Assembly (NCBI GenBank): GCA_038146865.1
Contig: JAYQSL010000007.1
Location: 620,001-684,000 of the forward strand
Source of the DNA: GCA-2709075 sp038146865
GTDB lineage: Bacteria; Pseudomonadota; Alphaproteobacteria; MPNO01; UBA2964
Direction of reading: 5' to 3'
Length of the DNA: 64,000 bases
The notes beneath the pieces were generated by a model. It saw nothing but the letters and a program-made list of their open reading frames with translations, was not told the DNA's origin and ran no database searches. This document shows, in pieces, positions 33,278 through 42,108 of the stretch; the stretch's first letter is position 1; every line of letters starts with the position of its first letter. Both the position numbers and the translations under genes were made by a program.

Positions 33278-35599
33278 ATGCTTTCTCGTAATTTGGAAAG
33301 AAGCCTCCATCAGGCCCTTGCCCTTGCTAAAGAGCGTAGTCACGAATTTGCAACGCTAGAGCACCTTCTTTTATCCCTTACGGATGACTCAGATTGTATA
33401 GCAGTATTGAAGGCTTGTGGGGTAGGGATCGGCAAGCTCAAAGAACAATTATCCGATTACTTGGATAATGAGCTTAACAACATGATGATTAACAGGCACG
33501 AGGACCCAAAGCCAACTTCTAGTTTCCAGAGAGTAATCCAAAGAGCAGCAATCCATGTTCAAACATCAGGCAGGCAAGAAGTGACTGGCGCTAATGTTCT
33601 GGTGGCCATGTTCTCCGAAAGGGAGTCGCACGCGGTGTTCTTTTTACAAGAGCAGGATATGTCTCGGTTTGACGCGGTGAATTATATATCTCACGGGATT
33701 GCCAAAGTGCCAGCTGGATCTGAAGAGAGGGTGGCTAAGGGAACGGACGAAGAAGGGGAGCAGCAAGTTGAAGACACAAACGATAAGCTTGAGGCTCTCA
33801 AAGCCTATTGCATTGATCTAAACCAAAAAGCAAGAGATGGAAAAATCGACCCCCTGATTGGTAGGTCTCATGAGATAGAGCGGACTATCCAGGTGCTGTG
33901 TCGGAGAACGAAAAATAACCCTTTATACGTTGGTGATGCTGGAGTGGGTAAGACTGCCTTGGCAGAGGGTTTGGCTTTTAGAATTGTAAAAGGTGAAGTC
34001 CCTGACGTTTTAGAGGATGCAATTATTTATTCTTTGGATATGGGAGCTCTGTTGGCTGGTACTCGTTATCGCGGAGATTTCGAAGAACGATTAAAAGCCG
34101 TGGTTAATGAGATCGACAGCTGTGAGAATGCAATCTTATTCATAGATGAGATCCATACAGTTATCGGGGCAGGAGCAACAAGTGGCGGTTCTATGGATGC
34201 CTCAAATTTACTGAAGCCTGCGTTGCAAAACGGATCACTCAAATGTATCGGGTCCACAACTTACAAGGAATATAGATCTTATTTCGAGAAAGACAGGGCT
34301 TTAGTTCGTCGTTTCCAAAAGATTGACGTTGATGAGCCATCGATAGATGATGCAGTAAAGATTCTGCGCGGACTTAAACCGTACTATGAGAAACACCATA
34401 GAGTTCGCTACACCGCGGAGGCCATTAGAACGGCCGTGGAATTAGCTGCTCGATATATAAATGATCGAAAATTACCAGACAAAGCAATCGATGTGATTGA
34501 TGAGGTTGGAGCGGCCCAGAGATTATTACCTGAGAGTAAAAGAAAGAAGATGATCGGGGTAAAAGATGTAGAAGCGGTTGTGGCAAAAATCGCTCGCATT
34601 CCCCCCAAAAGTGTGTCTAGAGAAGATCAGAAAACATTGCTTAACCTTGAGCGCGACTTAAAAACGGTCGTATTTGGGCAGACAAAGGCGATAGAATCGA
34701 TTTCCACAGCCATAAAGATGTCCCGGGCAGGTCTCAGAGAGCCTGAAAAACCGATTGGCTGCTATTTGTTTTCGGGTCCAACTGGGGTTGGAAAGACCGA
34801 AGTGGCCAAACAACTAGCGCTTACCATGGGAATCGAGTTGATTAGATTCGACATGTCTGAGTACATGGAGAGACATACTGTATCCCGGTTAATAGGGGCC
34901 CCTCCCGGTTATGTAGGGTTTGACCAAGGCGGTCTGCTCACCGATGCGATTGATCAACATCCTCACGCTGTGCTCTTGCTCGACGAAATTGAAAAAGCCC
35001 ATCCAGACTTGTTCAATATTCTTCTTCAGGTAATGGATCACGGAAAACTGACTGACCATAACGGGAAGCACGTCGATTTTAGAAATGTTGTACTTATTAT
35101 GACAACTAATGCTGGGGCCTCAGATTTGGCAAAAGAGGCCATAGGTATCGGTCGGGGAAAACGAGAGGGCGATGACCAAGAGGCTATTAAGAATCTGTTT
35201 ACTCCAGAGTTTCGTAATCGGCTAGACGCGACTGTGAGTTTTTCTCCTCTGCCCCCAGATGTTGTTACTCTTGTGGTTGATAAATTTATTATACAGCTGG
35301 AGGCACAGCTCGAGGATCGAGGAGTGACTTTTGAACTTGATAACTCGGCAAGGGATTGGTTAGTCAGAGAGGGTTATGACGAACAGTTTGGCGCCAGACC
35401 TATGGCTCGTGTAATACAGGAGCATATTAAAAAGCCTCTGGCAGATGAGCTCTTATTCGGGAAACTGGAGAACGGGGGAATAGTAAAAATAAGCGTAAAG
35501 AATGGAAAGCTGCAGTTAAATATAAAAACCACCCATCTCGGCAAGAGTAACAGGAGAAAGACTGGAGGAAATCAGAAAGGAGAATCTGTCACCGCTTAA
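33278..35599 (+). CDS. clpA: ATP-dependent Clp protease ATP-binding subunit ClpA
   Basis: 773 residues. An N-terminal Clp repeat domain (about 1-145) is followed by AAA domain 1 with Walker A GDAGVGKTA and Walker B ILFIDEIH, then AAA domain 2 with GPTGVGKTE and VLLLDEIEKAHPD. There is no coiled-coil middle domain, which excludes ClpB and ClpC. The ClpP-binding loop appears as AIGIGRGKR, similar to the IGL loop. It unfolds substrates for ClpP. The stop is only 1 nt from the stop of the convergent acetyltransferase gene. Confidence 0.96.
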   Translation: MLSRNLERSLHQALALAKERSHEFATLEHLLLSLTDDSDCIAVLKACGVGIGKLKEQLSDYLDNELNNMMINRHEDPKPTSSFQRVIQRAAIHVQTSGRQEVTGANVLVAMFSERESHAVFFLQEQDMSRFDAVNYISHGIAKVPAGSEERVAKGTDEEGEQQVEDTNDKLEALKAYCIDLNQKARDGKIDPLIGRSHEIERTIQVLCRRTKNNPLYVGDAGVGKTALAEGLAFRIVKGEVPDVLEDAIIYSLDMGALLAGTRYRGDFEERLKAVVNEIDSCENAILFIDEIHTVIGAGATSGGSMDASNLLKPALQNGSLKCIGSTTYKEYRSYFEKDRALVRRFQKIDVDEPSIDDAVKILRGLKPYYEKHHRVRYTAEAIRTAVELAARYINDRKLPDKAIDVIDEVGAAQRLLPESKRKKMIGVKDVEAVVAKIARIPPKSVSREDQKTLLNLERDLKTVVFGQTKAIESISTAIKMSRAGLREPEKPIGCYLFSGPTGVGKTEVAKQLALTMGIELIRFDMSEYMERHTVSRLIGAPPGYVGFDQGGLLTDAIDQHPHAVLLLDEIEKAHPDLFNILLQVMDHGKLTDHNGKHVDFRNVVLIMTTNAGASDLAKEAIGIGRGKREGDDQEAIKNLFTPEFRNRLDATVSFSPLPPDVVTLVVDKFIIQLEAQLEDRGVTFELDNSARDWLVREGYDEQFGARPMARVIQEHIKKPLADELLFGKLENGGIVKISVKNGKLQLNIKTTHLGKSNRRKTGGNQKGESVTA

Positions 35600-35600
35600 A

Positions 35601-36758
35601 TTACCCCTGTTTATATGGCGATCGACTTTGTTCTAAGAAAAGCATCTCTGCCTCAGTTTCTTTTTTTTCTTGATCTAAAAATCTTGAAACAGCCTCTTTA
35701 AAACCGTCGTGTTTAATCCAATGAGCGCTGAATGTTTCGGAGGGAAGGTAACCTCGGCTTATTTTATGTGGTCCTTGAGCGCCTGCCTCTACCCTACCTA
35801 AATTTTCTTCGATAGCATAGTCAATCGCTCTGTAGAAGCACAATTCGAAATAAAGCATTGGCCACTGTACGCTGCAGCCCCAATTGCGACCATATAATGT
35901 TTCTTTCCCCCTCAAATTAAGTGCAGCGGCTATTGGCTCTTGGTCTTTAGTCGCAAAAAAAAGTACGACCTTATCGGCTAAACGTTCTCTCAATACGGAG
36001 AAAAACTCCCTGTTCAGGTAAGCGTGAGCCCATTTTTTGTCGACGGTGTTGAGATAAAAATTGTAAAAAGCATCCAAGTGACTTTCTTTCAGGTCCATAC
36101 CGGATAGTGTTTCTATCTTTAGACCCTGGTTCGCAGCCTTTCGTTCTTTCCTGATTGCCTTACGTTTTCTTGAGGTTAAATTGTCGAGAAAATCATCAAA
36201 ATTAGAGTATCCTTGGTTATACCAATGAAATTGTTTTCCAAGTCGTTTTAAAAATCCAGAGTCGGACAAGAAACTGTATTCTTGTTTATCGCAAAATGTG
36301 ATGTGCAAGGAGGATACGCCCCTTGCTGAAATATAGTCTTTTAGTCCTGAAATGAGACTAGTTCGGGCATAGTCGAGATCTTCTCCATCGCGGACTAATA
36401 ACCGAGGTCCGGTGACGGGAGTAAATGGGACCGCTACCTGGAGTTTGGGGTAGTAGGTGCCTCCAGCTCGTTCGAAGGCCTCCGCCCAGCCCCAGTCGAA
36501 AACATATTCCCCGTAGGAATGATTTTTAAGGTAACAAGGGGCGGCAGCTTGAAGCGCGCCGTCTTTGTTTTGTGCAATGATGTGCTGAGGTAGCCAGCCC
36601 GTTTCGGCACAAACCGAACCACTGTCTTCCAACGCTGAGAGAAATTCGTAGGACACGAAAGGGTTAGTTTCACCGGCACATGCGTTCCACTCTTGAGCAG
36701 AGATTGAAGCTAAGCCATTGATTGCTTTGAGGGTTAACGGATTTTTATTTTCGGTCAT
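35601..36758 (-). CDS. FemAB-like/GNAT N-acyltransferase (DUF482, 'peptidoglycan biosynthesis' family)
   Basis: 385 residues from the ATG at 36758; a GTG 6 nt upstream would overlap the RidA stop (GTGA). Family blocks are NPFVSYEFLSALEDSGS, PCYLKNHSYGEYVFDWGW, YYPKLQVAVPFTPVTGPR and TLYGRNWGC, matching the PF04339 group. No signal peptide is seen. Members are annotated as GNAT acetyltransferases or FemAB-like, but the reaction is not established. The gene follows a RidA-family gene in a two-gene operon. Confidence 0.85.
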   Translation of the reverse strand: MTENKNPLTLKAINGLASISAQEWNACAGETNPFVSYEFLSALEDSGSVCAETGWLPQHIIAQNKDGALQAAAPCYLKNHSYGEYVFDWGWAEAFERAGGTYYPKLQVAVPFTPVTGPRLLVRDGEDLDYARTSLISGLKDYISARGVSSLHITFCDKQEYSFLSDSGFLKRLGKQFHWYNQGYSNFDDFLDNLTSRKRKAIRKERKAANQGLKIETLSGMDLKESHLDAFYNFYLNTVDKKWAHAYLNREFFSVLRERLADKVVLFFATKDQEPIAAALNLRGKETLYGRNWGCSVQWPMLYFELCFYRAIDYAIEENLGRVEAGAQGPHKISRGYLPSETFSAHWIKHDGFKEAVSRFLDQEKKETEAEMLFLEQSRSPYKQG

Positions 36759-36760
36759 TT

Positions 36761-37225
36761 TCACCGGATTTCAAATATTCCATCCACCTCTACTGCAGCA
36801 TTCCTGGGCAAACAGTGGGCGCACACCGCAAAACGCGCATGCTTTCCTTTATCTCCAAATATTTCAACGAATAGGTCTGAAGCACCATTGATCACTAGAG
36901 GTGCGTCAGCAAAGTCTGACGTTGAATTTACAAAGCCACCTAGTTTTACAACCTGTTCTAACCTCTCCAAAGACCCATTACATGCCTTCTGCAGGTGAGA
37001 GATTATGTTTAAAGCACAAACCTTGGCGGCAAGCTGTCCTTCTTCAATATCCAAATCCTGACCAAGTTTTCCGGAGATGAGATTGCCATTATCAATTGAG
37101 ATCTGACCGGAGATAAACACAAGGTTTCCACTTTTCGTGTAGGGCACATAGTTCGCAGATGGCAGTGGGCTGTCTGGTATAGAAAGTCCCATATCCTGGA
37201 GGCGTTGTTCAACTGTTTTAGTCAT
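36761..37225 (-). CDS. RidA/YjgF family protein
   Basis: 154 residues from the ATG at 37225; a TTG at 37237 is an alternative. The signature is GNLVFISGQIS (about 32-42), and HARFAVCAHCLPRNAAVEVDGIFEI at the end is typical. In the canonical RidA active site a C-terminal-region Arg binds the substrate; here an Arg is present in LPRNAAVEV. The length and N-terminal VEQRLQDMGLSIP suggest the longer subgroup seen next to other metabolic genes rather than canonical 130-residue RidA. It likely acts on reactive enamine or imine intermediates in the cytoplasm. Confidence 0.85.
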   Translation of the reverse strand: MTKTVEQRLQDMGLSIPDSPLPSANYVPYTKSGNLVFISGQISIDNGNLISGKLGQDLDIEEGQLAAKVCALNIISHLQKACNGSLERLEQVVKLGGFVNSTSDFADAPLVINGASDLFVEIFGDKGKHARFAVCAHCLPRNAAVEVDGIFEIR

Positions 37226-37237
37226 TTCTCTTGCCAA

Positions 37238-37630
37238 TACTCGAACGATTTGATTCAGGTGCTTACTTTGCAGTAAGTATGTGATTCATCACTAAACCAT
37301 ATAGGATTCTTTCGTCAAAAACACTGTTTCTGGACCGAGTTTTTTTGAAACTTTTGAAAATTTTTACATAACGACCGTGTCTCTTATTGTCCAGAAATGA
37401 AAAGGGTTTTGTCTAAGGCCTTTCAATTTTAAAAAACCCTGAAAGAGTTTGATGCGGTGTTGTCGGTTTTGTCATCAATTGAATGCATCTGCGAGTTAGG
37501 ATTTTGGATGAAGTCTCGCACTGTGGGTACGCTAAAAGCTGTTAAAAGTTCACTTTGAACTAACCCTGTTTTAGATGAATAAGACAAAAAATGTGTTATA
37601 CTAAGTCTAACTAATTATCCGAGGTTTGAT
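37238..37630. other. Intergenic region between ridA-like and NDUFA12 genes
   Basis: About 390 nt with no convincing gene. It contains a perfect inverted repeat next to the RidA-family gene (listed separately) and GGGTTTT...AAAACCC arms around 37396-37427 with a long loop. A -10-like TATACT at 37597-37602 lies about 30 nt before the NDUFA12 start, without a good -35 partner. The sequence is AT-rich in its middle part. Confidence 0.5.
37262..37277. repeat. Inverted repeat upstream of the RidA-family gene
   Basis: CTTACT-TTGC-AGTAAG is a perfect 6-bp inverted repeat with a 4-nt loop, 25-50 nt upstream of the RidA-family gene. It could be a repressor site or an mRNA leader hairpin. The purpose is unknown. 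Confidence 0.35.
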
Positions 37631-37990
37631 ATGTCTATTGGCACTCGCTTGTTAACATGGATTTCAGGGACTTTTGTGGGAGAGGATGAACTTGGTAATC
37701 GTTATTACAGAGACCCAAAACATTCCAGGAATGGGAGAGAAAAACGTTGGGTCATTTATAAAAATCAGGCGGATGGATCAGCGGTTCCGGCGGCATGGCA
37801 TGGGTGGTTACATCATCGGACCGATTTAACCCCAAACGACATAGGGTTAAAGCCGCGAAAGTGGCAACGAAGGCACGAGGTCAATCCCACAGGCACAGAT
37901 GCAGCCTATCGACAACCCGGCCACGTTCTTAGTAAGGGTGAACGTAACAAGGCGTCTGGCGATTACCAGGCGTGGCAGCCCAACGAATAG
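37631..37990 (+). CDS. NADH:ubiquinone oxidoreductase accessory subunit NDUFA12 (17.2 kDa type)
   Basis: 119 residues. The NDUFA12 core is visible: GEDELGNRYYRDP, KRWVIYK, VPAAWHGWLHH and a C-terminal Pro/Tyr-rich tail (AYRQPGHVL). This supernumerary complex I subunit is shared by mitochondria and alphaproteobacteria and sits on the peripheral arm. It is encoded away from any nuo operon and begins the conserved run NDUFA12 - mlaD - methyltransferase - DUF2155. No membrane segment is expected. Confidence 0.95.
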   Translation: MSIGTRLLTWISGTFVGEDELGNRYYRDPKHSRNGREKRWVIYKNQADGSAVPAAWHGWLHHRTDLTPNDIGLKPRKWQRRHEVNPTGTDAAYRQPGHVLSKGERNKASGDYQAWQPNE

Positions 37991-38024
37991 AACCGCCCGA
38001 AAGGACCTATAGGTAGCGCGATAC

Positions 38025-38504
38025 ATGTCAGATAAATTATTAGAAACAATTACAGGTGCAGCTGTTTTAGCGTTAGCAATTGGCTTCTGCATTTATGCTT
38101 ATGTCGCTGGTGGACAAAGGACACCAGAGGGTTATAGGCTGATAGCAAAATTTGATCGGGTTGATGGCCTGAAAAGAGGAAGTGAAGTACGGATAGGTGG
38201 GGTCAAAGTTGGTGCCGTCACTGATCAAGCTCTTGACCCCCAGACTTTTTTGGCAGTCGTCACTTTCCATATTGCCGGTGAGGTGAAGTTGCCAAAAGAT
38301 AGCTCTGCTCAGATTACTGCGTCAGGTTTGTTAGGAGATATGTATTTATCAATTCAGCCAGGAGCGGACGAGGAAATTTTGGCTGCTGGAGATGAATTGA
38401 CGCACACCCAAGGAGCAGTGGATCTCGTGTCTCTTATCGGAAGGATGATATTCTCACAAACAAATCAAAACACGGATGCTTCTCGCGCTAAAACTATGAA
38501 ATGA
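38025..38504 (+). CDS. mlaD: MlaD-like MCE-domain protein of the lipid transport system
   Basis: 159 residues. One N-terminal transmembrane segment (about 10-28) is followed by a single MCE domain (about 38-118): YRLIAKFDRVDGLKRGSEVR, IGGVKVGAV and ITASGLLGDMYLSIQPG. MlaD forms a hexameric ring in the periplasm on the MlaFEB transporter and helps phospholipid traffic between the two membranes. The mlaE and mlaF genes are not in the window. The stop overlaps the next start by 4 nt (ATGA). Confidence 0.92.
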   Translation: MSDKLLETITGAAVLALAIGFCIYAYVAGGQRTPEGYRLIAKFDRVDGLKRGSEVRIGGVKVGAVTDQALDPQTFLAVVTFHIAGEVKLPKDSSAQITASGLLGDMYLSIQPGADEEILAAGDELTHTQGAVDLVSLIGRMIFSQTNQNTDASRAKTMK

Positions 38505-39265
38505 GTAAAAATCATACTCAGCAGCGTTGGATTGCTGAACGATATGCTTCTAATGCGGGGTTTGTTCCCCAGTTGGGTGAACCCCTTATATCATTGCTGG
38601 AACCGATGGCCGGTGAACGCATTTTAGATCTAGGCTGCGGTGATGGCGCTCTCACGCAGAAACTTCTTGGGTTTAATGTTGAGGTACTGGGTGTTGACTC
38701 GTCTACTGAACAAATTTCAGCGGCTAGGGCAAAGGGTTTAAACGCTATTGTTTGCGATGGGCACTGTCTAGGTTTCGATAATGAATTTGACGCTATAATG
38801 TCAAACGCAGCTCTGCATTGGATGTCCAGAGATCCCGATGCAGTTATTCGGTGTATGTTCAATGCTTTGAAGCCAGGGGGAAGATTAGTCGCAGAGATGG
38901 GAGGGAAAGGCAATATTGACCGTATCCTTGCTGCTTTAAGGATTACCCTCGATAAATTTGGTGTGGATTGGAGGGAATATTACTCTTGGTATTTTCCTGA
39001 TCCAAAAGAATACTCTGAACGGCTCGCCAGAATCGGTTTTGTCGTAACGGAAATAGAGCTATTCCCTCGCCCTACAAAGTTGCCTGGCGATATCTCAAAC
39101 TGGTTGGAGACGTTTGCAGAGCCATTCCTTTGTTCTGTGGCAGAGACCCATAGGGCGGATTTATTGGACGCAATTAAGAGAGAGTTGCGGCCTTTTCTGT
39201 TTAAGGGTGACAGTTGGATTATCGATTATATGAGGCTTCGCTTCATAGCGAAAAAACCCTGTTGA
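38501..39265 (+). CDS. Class I SAM-dependent methyltransferase
   Basis: 254 residues. SAM-binding motif I is ILDLGCGDGALTQKLL (about 41-56), the acidic loop is VLGVDSSTEQI, and SNAALHWMSRDPDAV followed by LKPGGRLVAEMGGKG is the pattern of trans-aconitate methyltransferase-like enzymes. The substrate is unknown. The gene overlaps mlaD by 4 nt and the DUF2155 gene by 4 nt (TTGA), so it is embedded in a coupled operon. No signal peptide. Confidence 0.88.
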   Translation: MSKNHTQQRWIAERYASNAGFVPQLGEPLISLLEPMAGERILDLGCGDGALTQKLLGFNVEVLGVDSSTEQISAARAKGLNAIVCDGHCLGFDNEFDAIMSNAALHWMSRDPDAVIRCMFNALKPGGRLVAEMGGKGNIDRILAALRITLDKFGVDWREYYSWYFPDPKEYSERLARIGFVVTEIELFPRPTKLPGDISNWLETFAEPFLCSVAETHRADLLDAIKRELRPFLFKGDSWIIDYMRLRFIAKKPC

Positions 39266-39756
39266 AAATAATCTCTATTATCTCAACCCTTCTTTTTTTT
39301 TGGGCAGTCTTTTTGGCCCAGGCTAAAGGGGTTCATGCGCCTCAAATGATGGCATCGGTGAAGCAAAGGGATCTGTCGGTGTTAAAAGGTGATGGAGCCG
39401 TCTTGCAGGGGTTAGATAAGGTGACTGCCCGAATTTTCAGACTTAAAGCCCCAGATAATACTGCCGTCGTTTTTGGTTCTCTAGTTGTAACGGTTCGTGC
39501 TTGCTATAAACGACCTCCAGAGGAAACTCCAGAAACCTCCGTCTTTTTGGAGATAGACGAAATCAGTAATGGGGTCGAGGTATCTCGAATATTTTCGGGT
39601 TGGATGTTTGCTTCAAGTCCAGCTTTATCGGCGTTAGAGCACCCAGTCTACGACGTTTGGGTATTGGATTGTATGAATGCTGCAAGCGCACCTTCCGGCA
39701 GATCCTTTTTGAACTCTCCCGAAACTTTGAGCGCTGCCGATAACAAGTGGCGGTAA
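39262..39756 (+). CDS. DUF2155 domain-containing exported protein
   Basis: 164 residues if translation starts at the TTG at 39262, which overlaps the methyltransferase stop (TTGA) and directly precedes a signal peptide (KIISIISTLLFFWAVF, cleavage near the AQA). An upstream TTG at 39214 would add 16 unlikely residues inside the previous gene. The DUF2155 core is KVTARIFRLKAP, FGSLVVTVRACYKRPPEET and FSGWMFASSPALSALEHPVY. It is a periplasmic alphaproteobacterial protein of unknown function, with two conserved cysteines. The last 109 nt overlap the 3' end of aat on the other strand. Confidence 0.88.
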   Translation: MKIISIISTLLFFWAVFLAQAKGVHAPQMMASVKQRDLSVLKGDGAVLQGLDKVTARIFRLKAPDNTAVVFGSLVVTVRACYKRPPEETPETSVFLEIDEISNGVEVSRIFSGWMFASSPALSALEHPVYDVWVLDCMNAASAPSGRSFLNSPETLSAADNKWR

Positions 39757-40298
39757 CCGCTACGATGAATTTCTACTACACCAAATTGCGCAAGGTGAGA
39801 TGTCACAAATTGGGTGTCCAGTAGTTTAAATCCTCCTTGTTGCAGGCGAGCTACTAAATGCACCAGTGCTACTTTGCTGGCATCTCTCGCTTGACTGAAC
39901 ATACTCTCACCAAAAAAAGCCCCCCCAACTGCTACTCCATATAACCCACCAACAAGCAGATTATTCTGCCAAGTTTCTATGCTATGGGCTTTGCCATTTT
40001 TAAAAAGCTGAACGTAGAGTTTAATTATTTCGTCGTTGATCCATGTTTCCTCCCTACCAGGGCGCTTGTCAGCGCAAGCCCTTATAACCTCCTCGAAACA
40101 TGTATCACAACGAATACTGTAAATGTTACTGCGAACAGTTTTCTTGAGTCTTCTCGGTATATGGAACGATTTAAGCGGAATAATTCCACGTTTCTCAGGG
40201 TCGACCCAGAAGAGTTTTGTATCGTCACGCCCCTCTGCCATTGGGAATAGACCCTCAGCATAAGCACGTAATAACATTTCTGGGTTTAGGCCCACCAT
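39648..40298 (-). CDS. aat: Leucyl/phenylalanyl-tRNA--protein transferase
   Basis: 216 residues. Aat family blocks are LLRAYAEGLFPMAE, FWVDPEKRGIIPL, WINDEIIKLYVQL, GGLYGVAVGGAFFGESMF and LLDTQFVTSHLAQFG. The enzyme adds Leu or Phe to proteins with N-terminal Lys or Arg, marking them for ClpS/ClpAP, whose genes are also in this window. It is the last gene of the aroQ - accB - accC - aat operon, 4 nt after accC. Its C-terminal 35 or so codons lie antisense to the end of the DUF2155 gene; that tail is outside the conserved core. Confidence 0.93.
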   Translation of the reverse strand: MVGLNPEMLLRAYAEGLFPMAEGRDDTKLFWVDPEKRGIIPLKSFHIPRRLKKTVRSNIYSIRCDTCFEEVIRACADKRPGREETWINDEIIKLYVQLFKNGKAHSIETWQNNLLVGGLYGVAVGGAFFGESMFSQARDASKVALVHLVARLQQGGFKLLDTQFVTSHLAQFGVVEIHRSGYRHLLSAALKVSGEFKKDLPEGALAAFIQSNTQTS

Positions 40299-40302
40299 GT
40301 AT

Positions 40303-41652
40303 TTAGAGGATTGTGCGTCTCTCGACCATTTTTTCTAGCCAGTGAATATCATAATCACCGTCTGTAAATTCCGGTTGAGAAAGGATTTCTTGATGCAGGG
40401 GAATGGTCGTTGAAATTCCTGTAATGACATATTCGTCCAGGGCCCGTCTCAGCCTCATAACGCACTCATTACGATCTTCTCCATGAACAATTAGTTTGGA
40501 CACAAGACTGTCATAATGAGGTTGGACGCGATAGCCGGCATATAATCCAGAATCTACTCGAACTCCGAAACCGCCTGGCGGGTGATAGTCCTTAACCAAA
40601 CCGGGGGAAGGAGTGAAGTCTGTCGCATTCTCGGCATTTATTCTACATTCAATTGCATGGCCTCGATATGACACCTCTTCCTGGGAAAGACTTAGGGAAG
40701 AGCCCGCGGCAATCCGAAGTTGTTCCCTGACGATATCAAGACCAGTTACCATCTCAGTAACGGGATGTTCGACCTGTAACCTAGTGTTCATTTCTATAAA
40801 ATAAAATTCCCCGTTTTCGTAGAGGAACTCGATGGTGCCGGCATTTTTGTATCCCAATTTTGATAATGCTTCACAGACCTTGCGTCCAATAGTGTTACGT
40901 TGTTCTGCGGCTAAAATTTTGGAACCAGCCTCTTCAAGGACCTTTTGATGACGGCGTTGCAAGGAGCAATCTCTCTCGCCCAGATGGATCACATTATTGT
41001 TGCTGTCTCCCAATACTTGGATCTCGATATGGCGGGGTCGCTCTAGAAACTTTTCTAGGTACACTGCGTCATCTCCAAATGCCGCTTTTGCTTCCGCGCG
41101 AGCTCGTGAGATGGAGCCTTCCAAATCGCTTTTTTCATAAACGACTTGCATTCCCCTACCTCCTCCTCCAGCAGAAGCTTTCACCAATACAGGATAGCCA
41201 AGGTCATCTGCAACTTTCAGGGCAGTTGTTAAGTCGGTGATTTCACCGTCTGATCCAGGGACAACTGGTATCCCTAATTCTTTTACTTTTGCTTTTGAAG
41301 CAATTTTATCGCCCATCAGCGCAATGTGGTCTGATGAAGGCCCAATAAAGTTAATGCCATGCTCCTCTACAATGGATGCAAAACGAGCACTTTCAGACAG
41401 AAATCCGTAGCCCGGGTGTATGGCATTGGCATTTGTAATCACCGCAGCTGTAATAATTCCTGGAATATTCAGATATGACTCTGAAGCGGTTGCTCCTCCT
41501 ACGCAGACGCTCTCATCCGCTAACCGTACATGCATTGCGTCAGCGTCTACCGTAGAGTGCACGGCTACCGTGCTAATACCCATTTCATGGCAGGCCCTGT
41601 TAATCCGTAGGGCGATTTCACCCCGATTGGCTATTAAAACTTTTTCAAACAT
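40303..41652 (-). CDS. accC: Acetyl-CoA carboxylase, biotin carboxylase subunit
   Basis: 449 residues, the normal length. It starts EKVLIANRGEIALRI and contains the ATP-grasp glycine loop KASAGGGGRGMQVV, ERDCSLQRRHQKVLEEA and FIEMNTRLQVEHPVTE with catalytic Arg and Glu. It carboxylates the biotin on AccB, the first half-reaction of malonyl-CoA synthesis. It lies 9 nt after accB in the same operon. Confidence 0.97.
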   Translation of the reverse strand: MFEKVLIANRGEIALRINRACHEMGISTVAVHSTVDADAMHVRLADESVCVGGATASESYLNIPGIITAAVITNANAIHPGYGFLSESARFASIVEEHGINFIGPSSDHIALMGDKIASKAKVKELGIPVVPGSDGEITDLTTALKVADDLGYPVLVKASAGGGGRGMQVVYEKSDLEGSISRARAEAKAAFGDDAVYLEKFLERPRHIEIQVLGDSNNNVIHLGERDCSLQRRHQKVLEEAGSKILAAEQRNTIGRKVCEALSKLGYKNAGTIEFLYENGEFYFIEMNTRLQVEHPVTEMVTGLDIVREQLRIAAGSSLSLSQEEVSYRGHAIECRINAENATDFTPSPGLVKDYHPPGGFGVRVDSGLYAGYRVQPHYDSLVSKLIVHGEDRNECVMRLRRALDEYVITGISTTIPLHQEILSQPEFTDGDYDIHWLEKMVERRTIL

Positions 41653-41661
41653 TTTTCGGGA

Positions 41662-42108
41662 TTATTCAATCACTATTAACTCTTCGCCAAACTCCACTGG
41701 AGTTCTATCAGAAACCAAAATTTCAACTATTTTACCGGAGCGAGGCGCGCGCAATGGATTGAAGGTTTTCATAGCCTCTATCAGAAGCAAAGTATCTCCC
41801 TCTTTCACTAAATCGTTGGGTTTTATAAAATTTGCGGATCCAGGTTCTGGCGACAAATAAACGATTCCAACCATTGGAGATAGAACGGCCTCACCTGCTT
41901 GCCTAGTTACAGATGTTTCATCCTTGGTTATTTTGGGGTTCTCCAACGTCGGTACGATGTGACTGACCGAGTGGTTTCCATGCTGCAGTGATCTAGAAAC
42001 CCTAATGGTTTTATTATCCTCTTTGATTTCTATCTCTGAGAGATCGTTTTCCTTCAGGAGTTCGGAAAGCTTTCTAATTGCCGTTTCTTCGATTTCAAAT
42101 TTACCCAT
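41662..42108 (-). CDS. accB: Acetyl-CoA carboxylase, biotin carboxyl carrier protein
   Basis: 148 residues. The C-terminal biotinyl domain (about 73-148) carries the biotin attachment Lys114 in EAMKTFNPL, where many bacteria have EAMKMMN. The N-terminal 45 residues are the usual helical part, joined by a flexible linker. The conserved thumb is SPMVGIVYLSPEPG. It overlaps the aroQ stop by 8 nt and precedes accC. Confidence 0.96.
   Translation of the reverse strand: MGKFEIEETAIRKLSELLKENDLSEIEIKEDNKTIRVSRSLQHGNHSVSHIVPTLENPKITKDETSVTRQAGEAVLSPMVGIVYLSPEPGSANFIKPNDLVKEGDTLLLIEAMKTFNPLRAPRSGKIVEILVSDRTPVEFGEELIVIE

Noticed and set aside
37388..37428. GGGTTTT...AAAACCC arms as an intrinsic terminator
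   Set aside because: The loop is more than 15 nt, the stem is short and AT-rich, and no gene ends just upstream on the matching strand.
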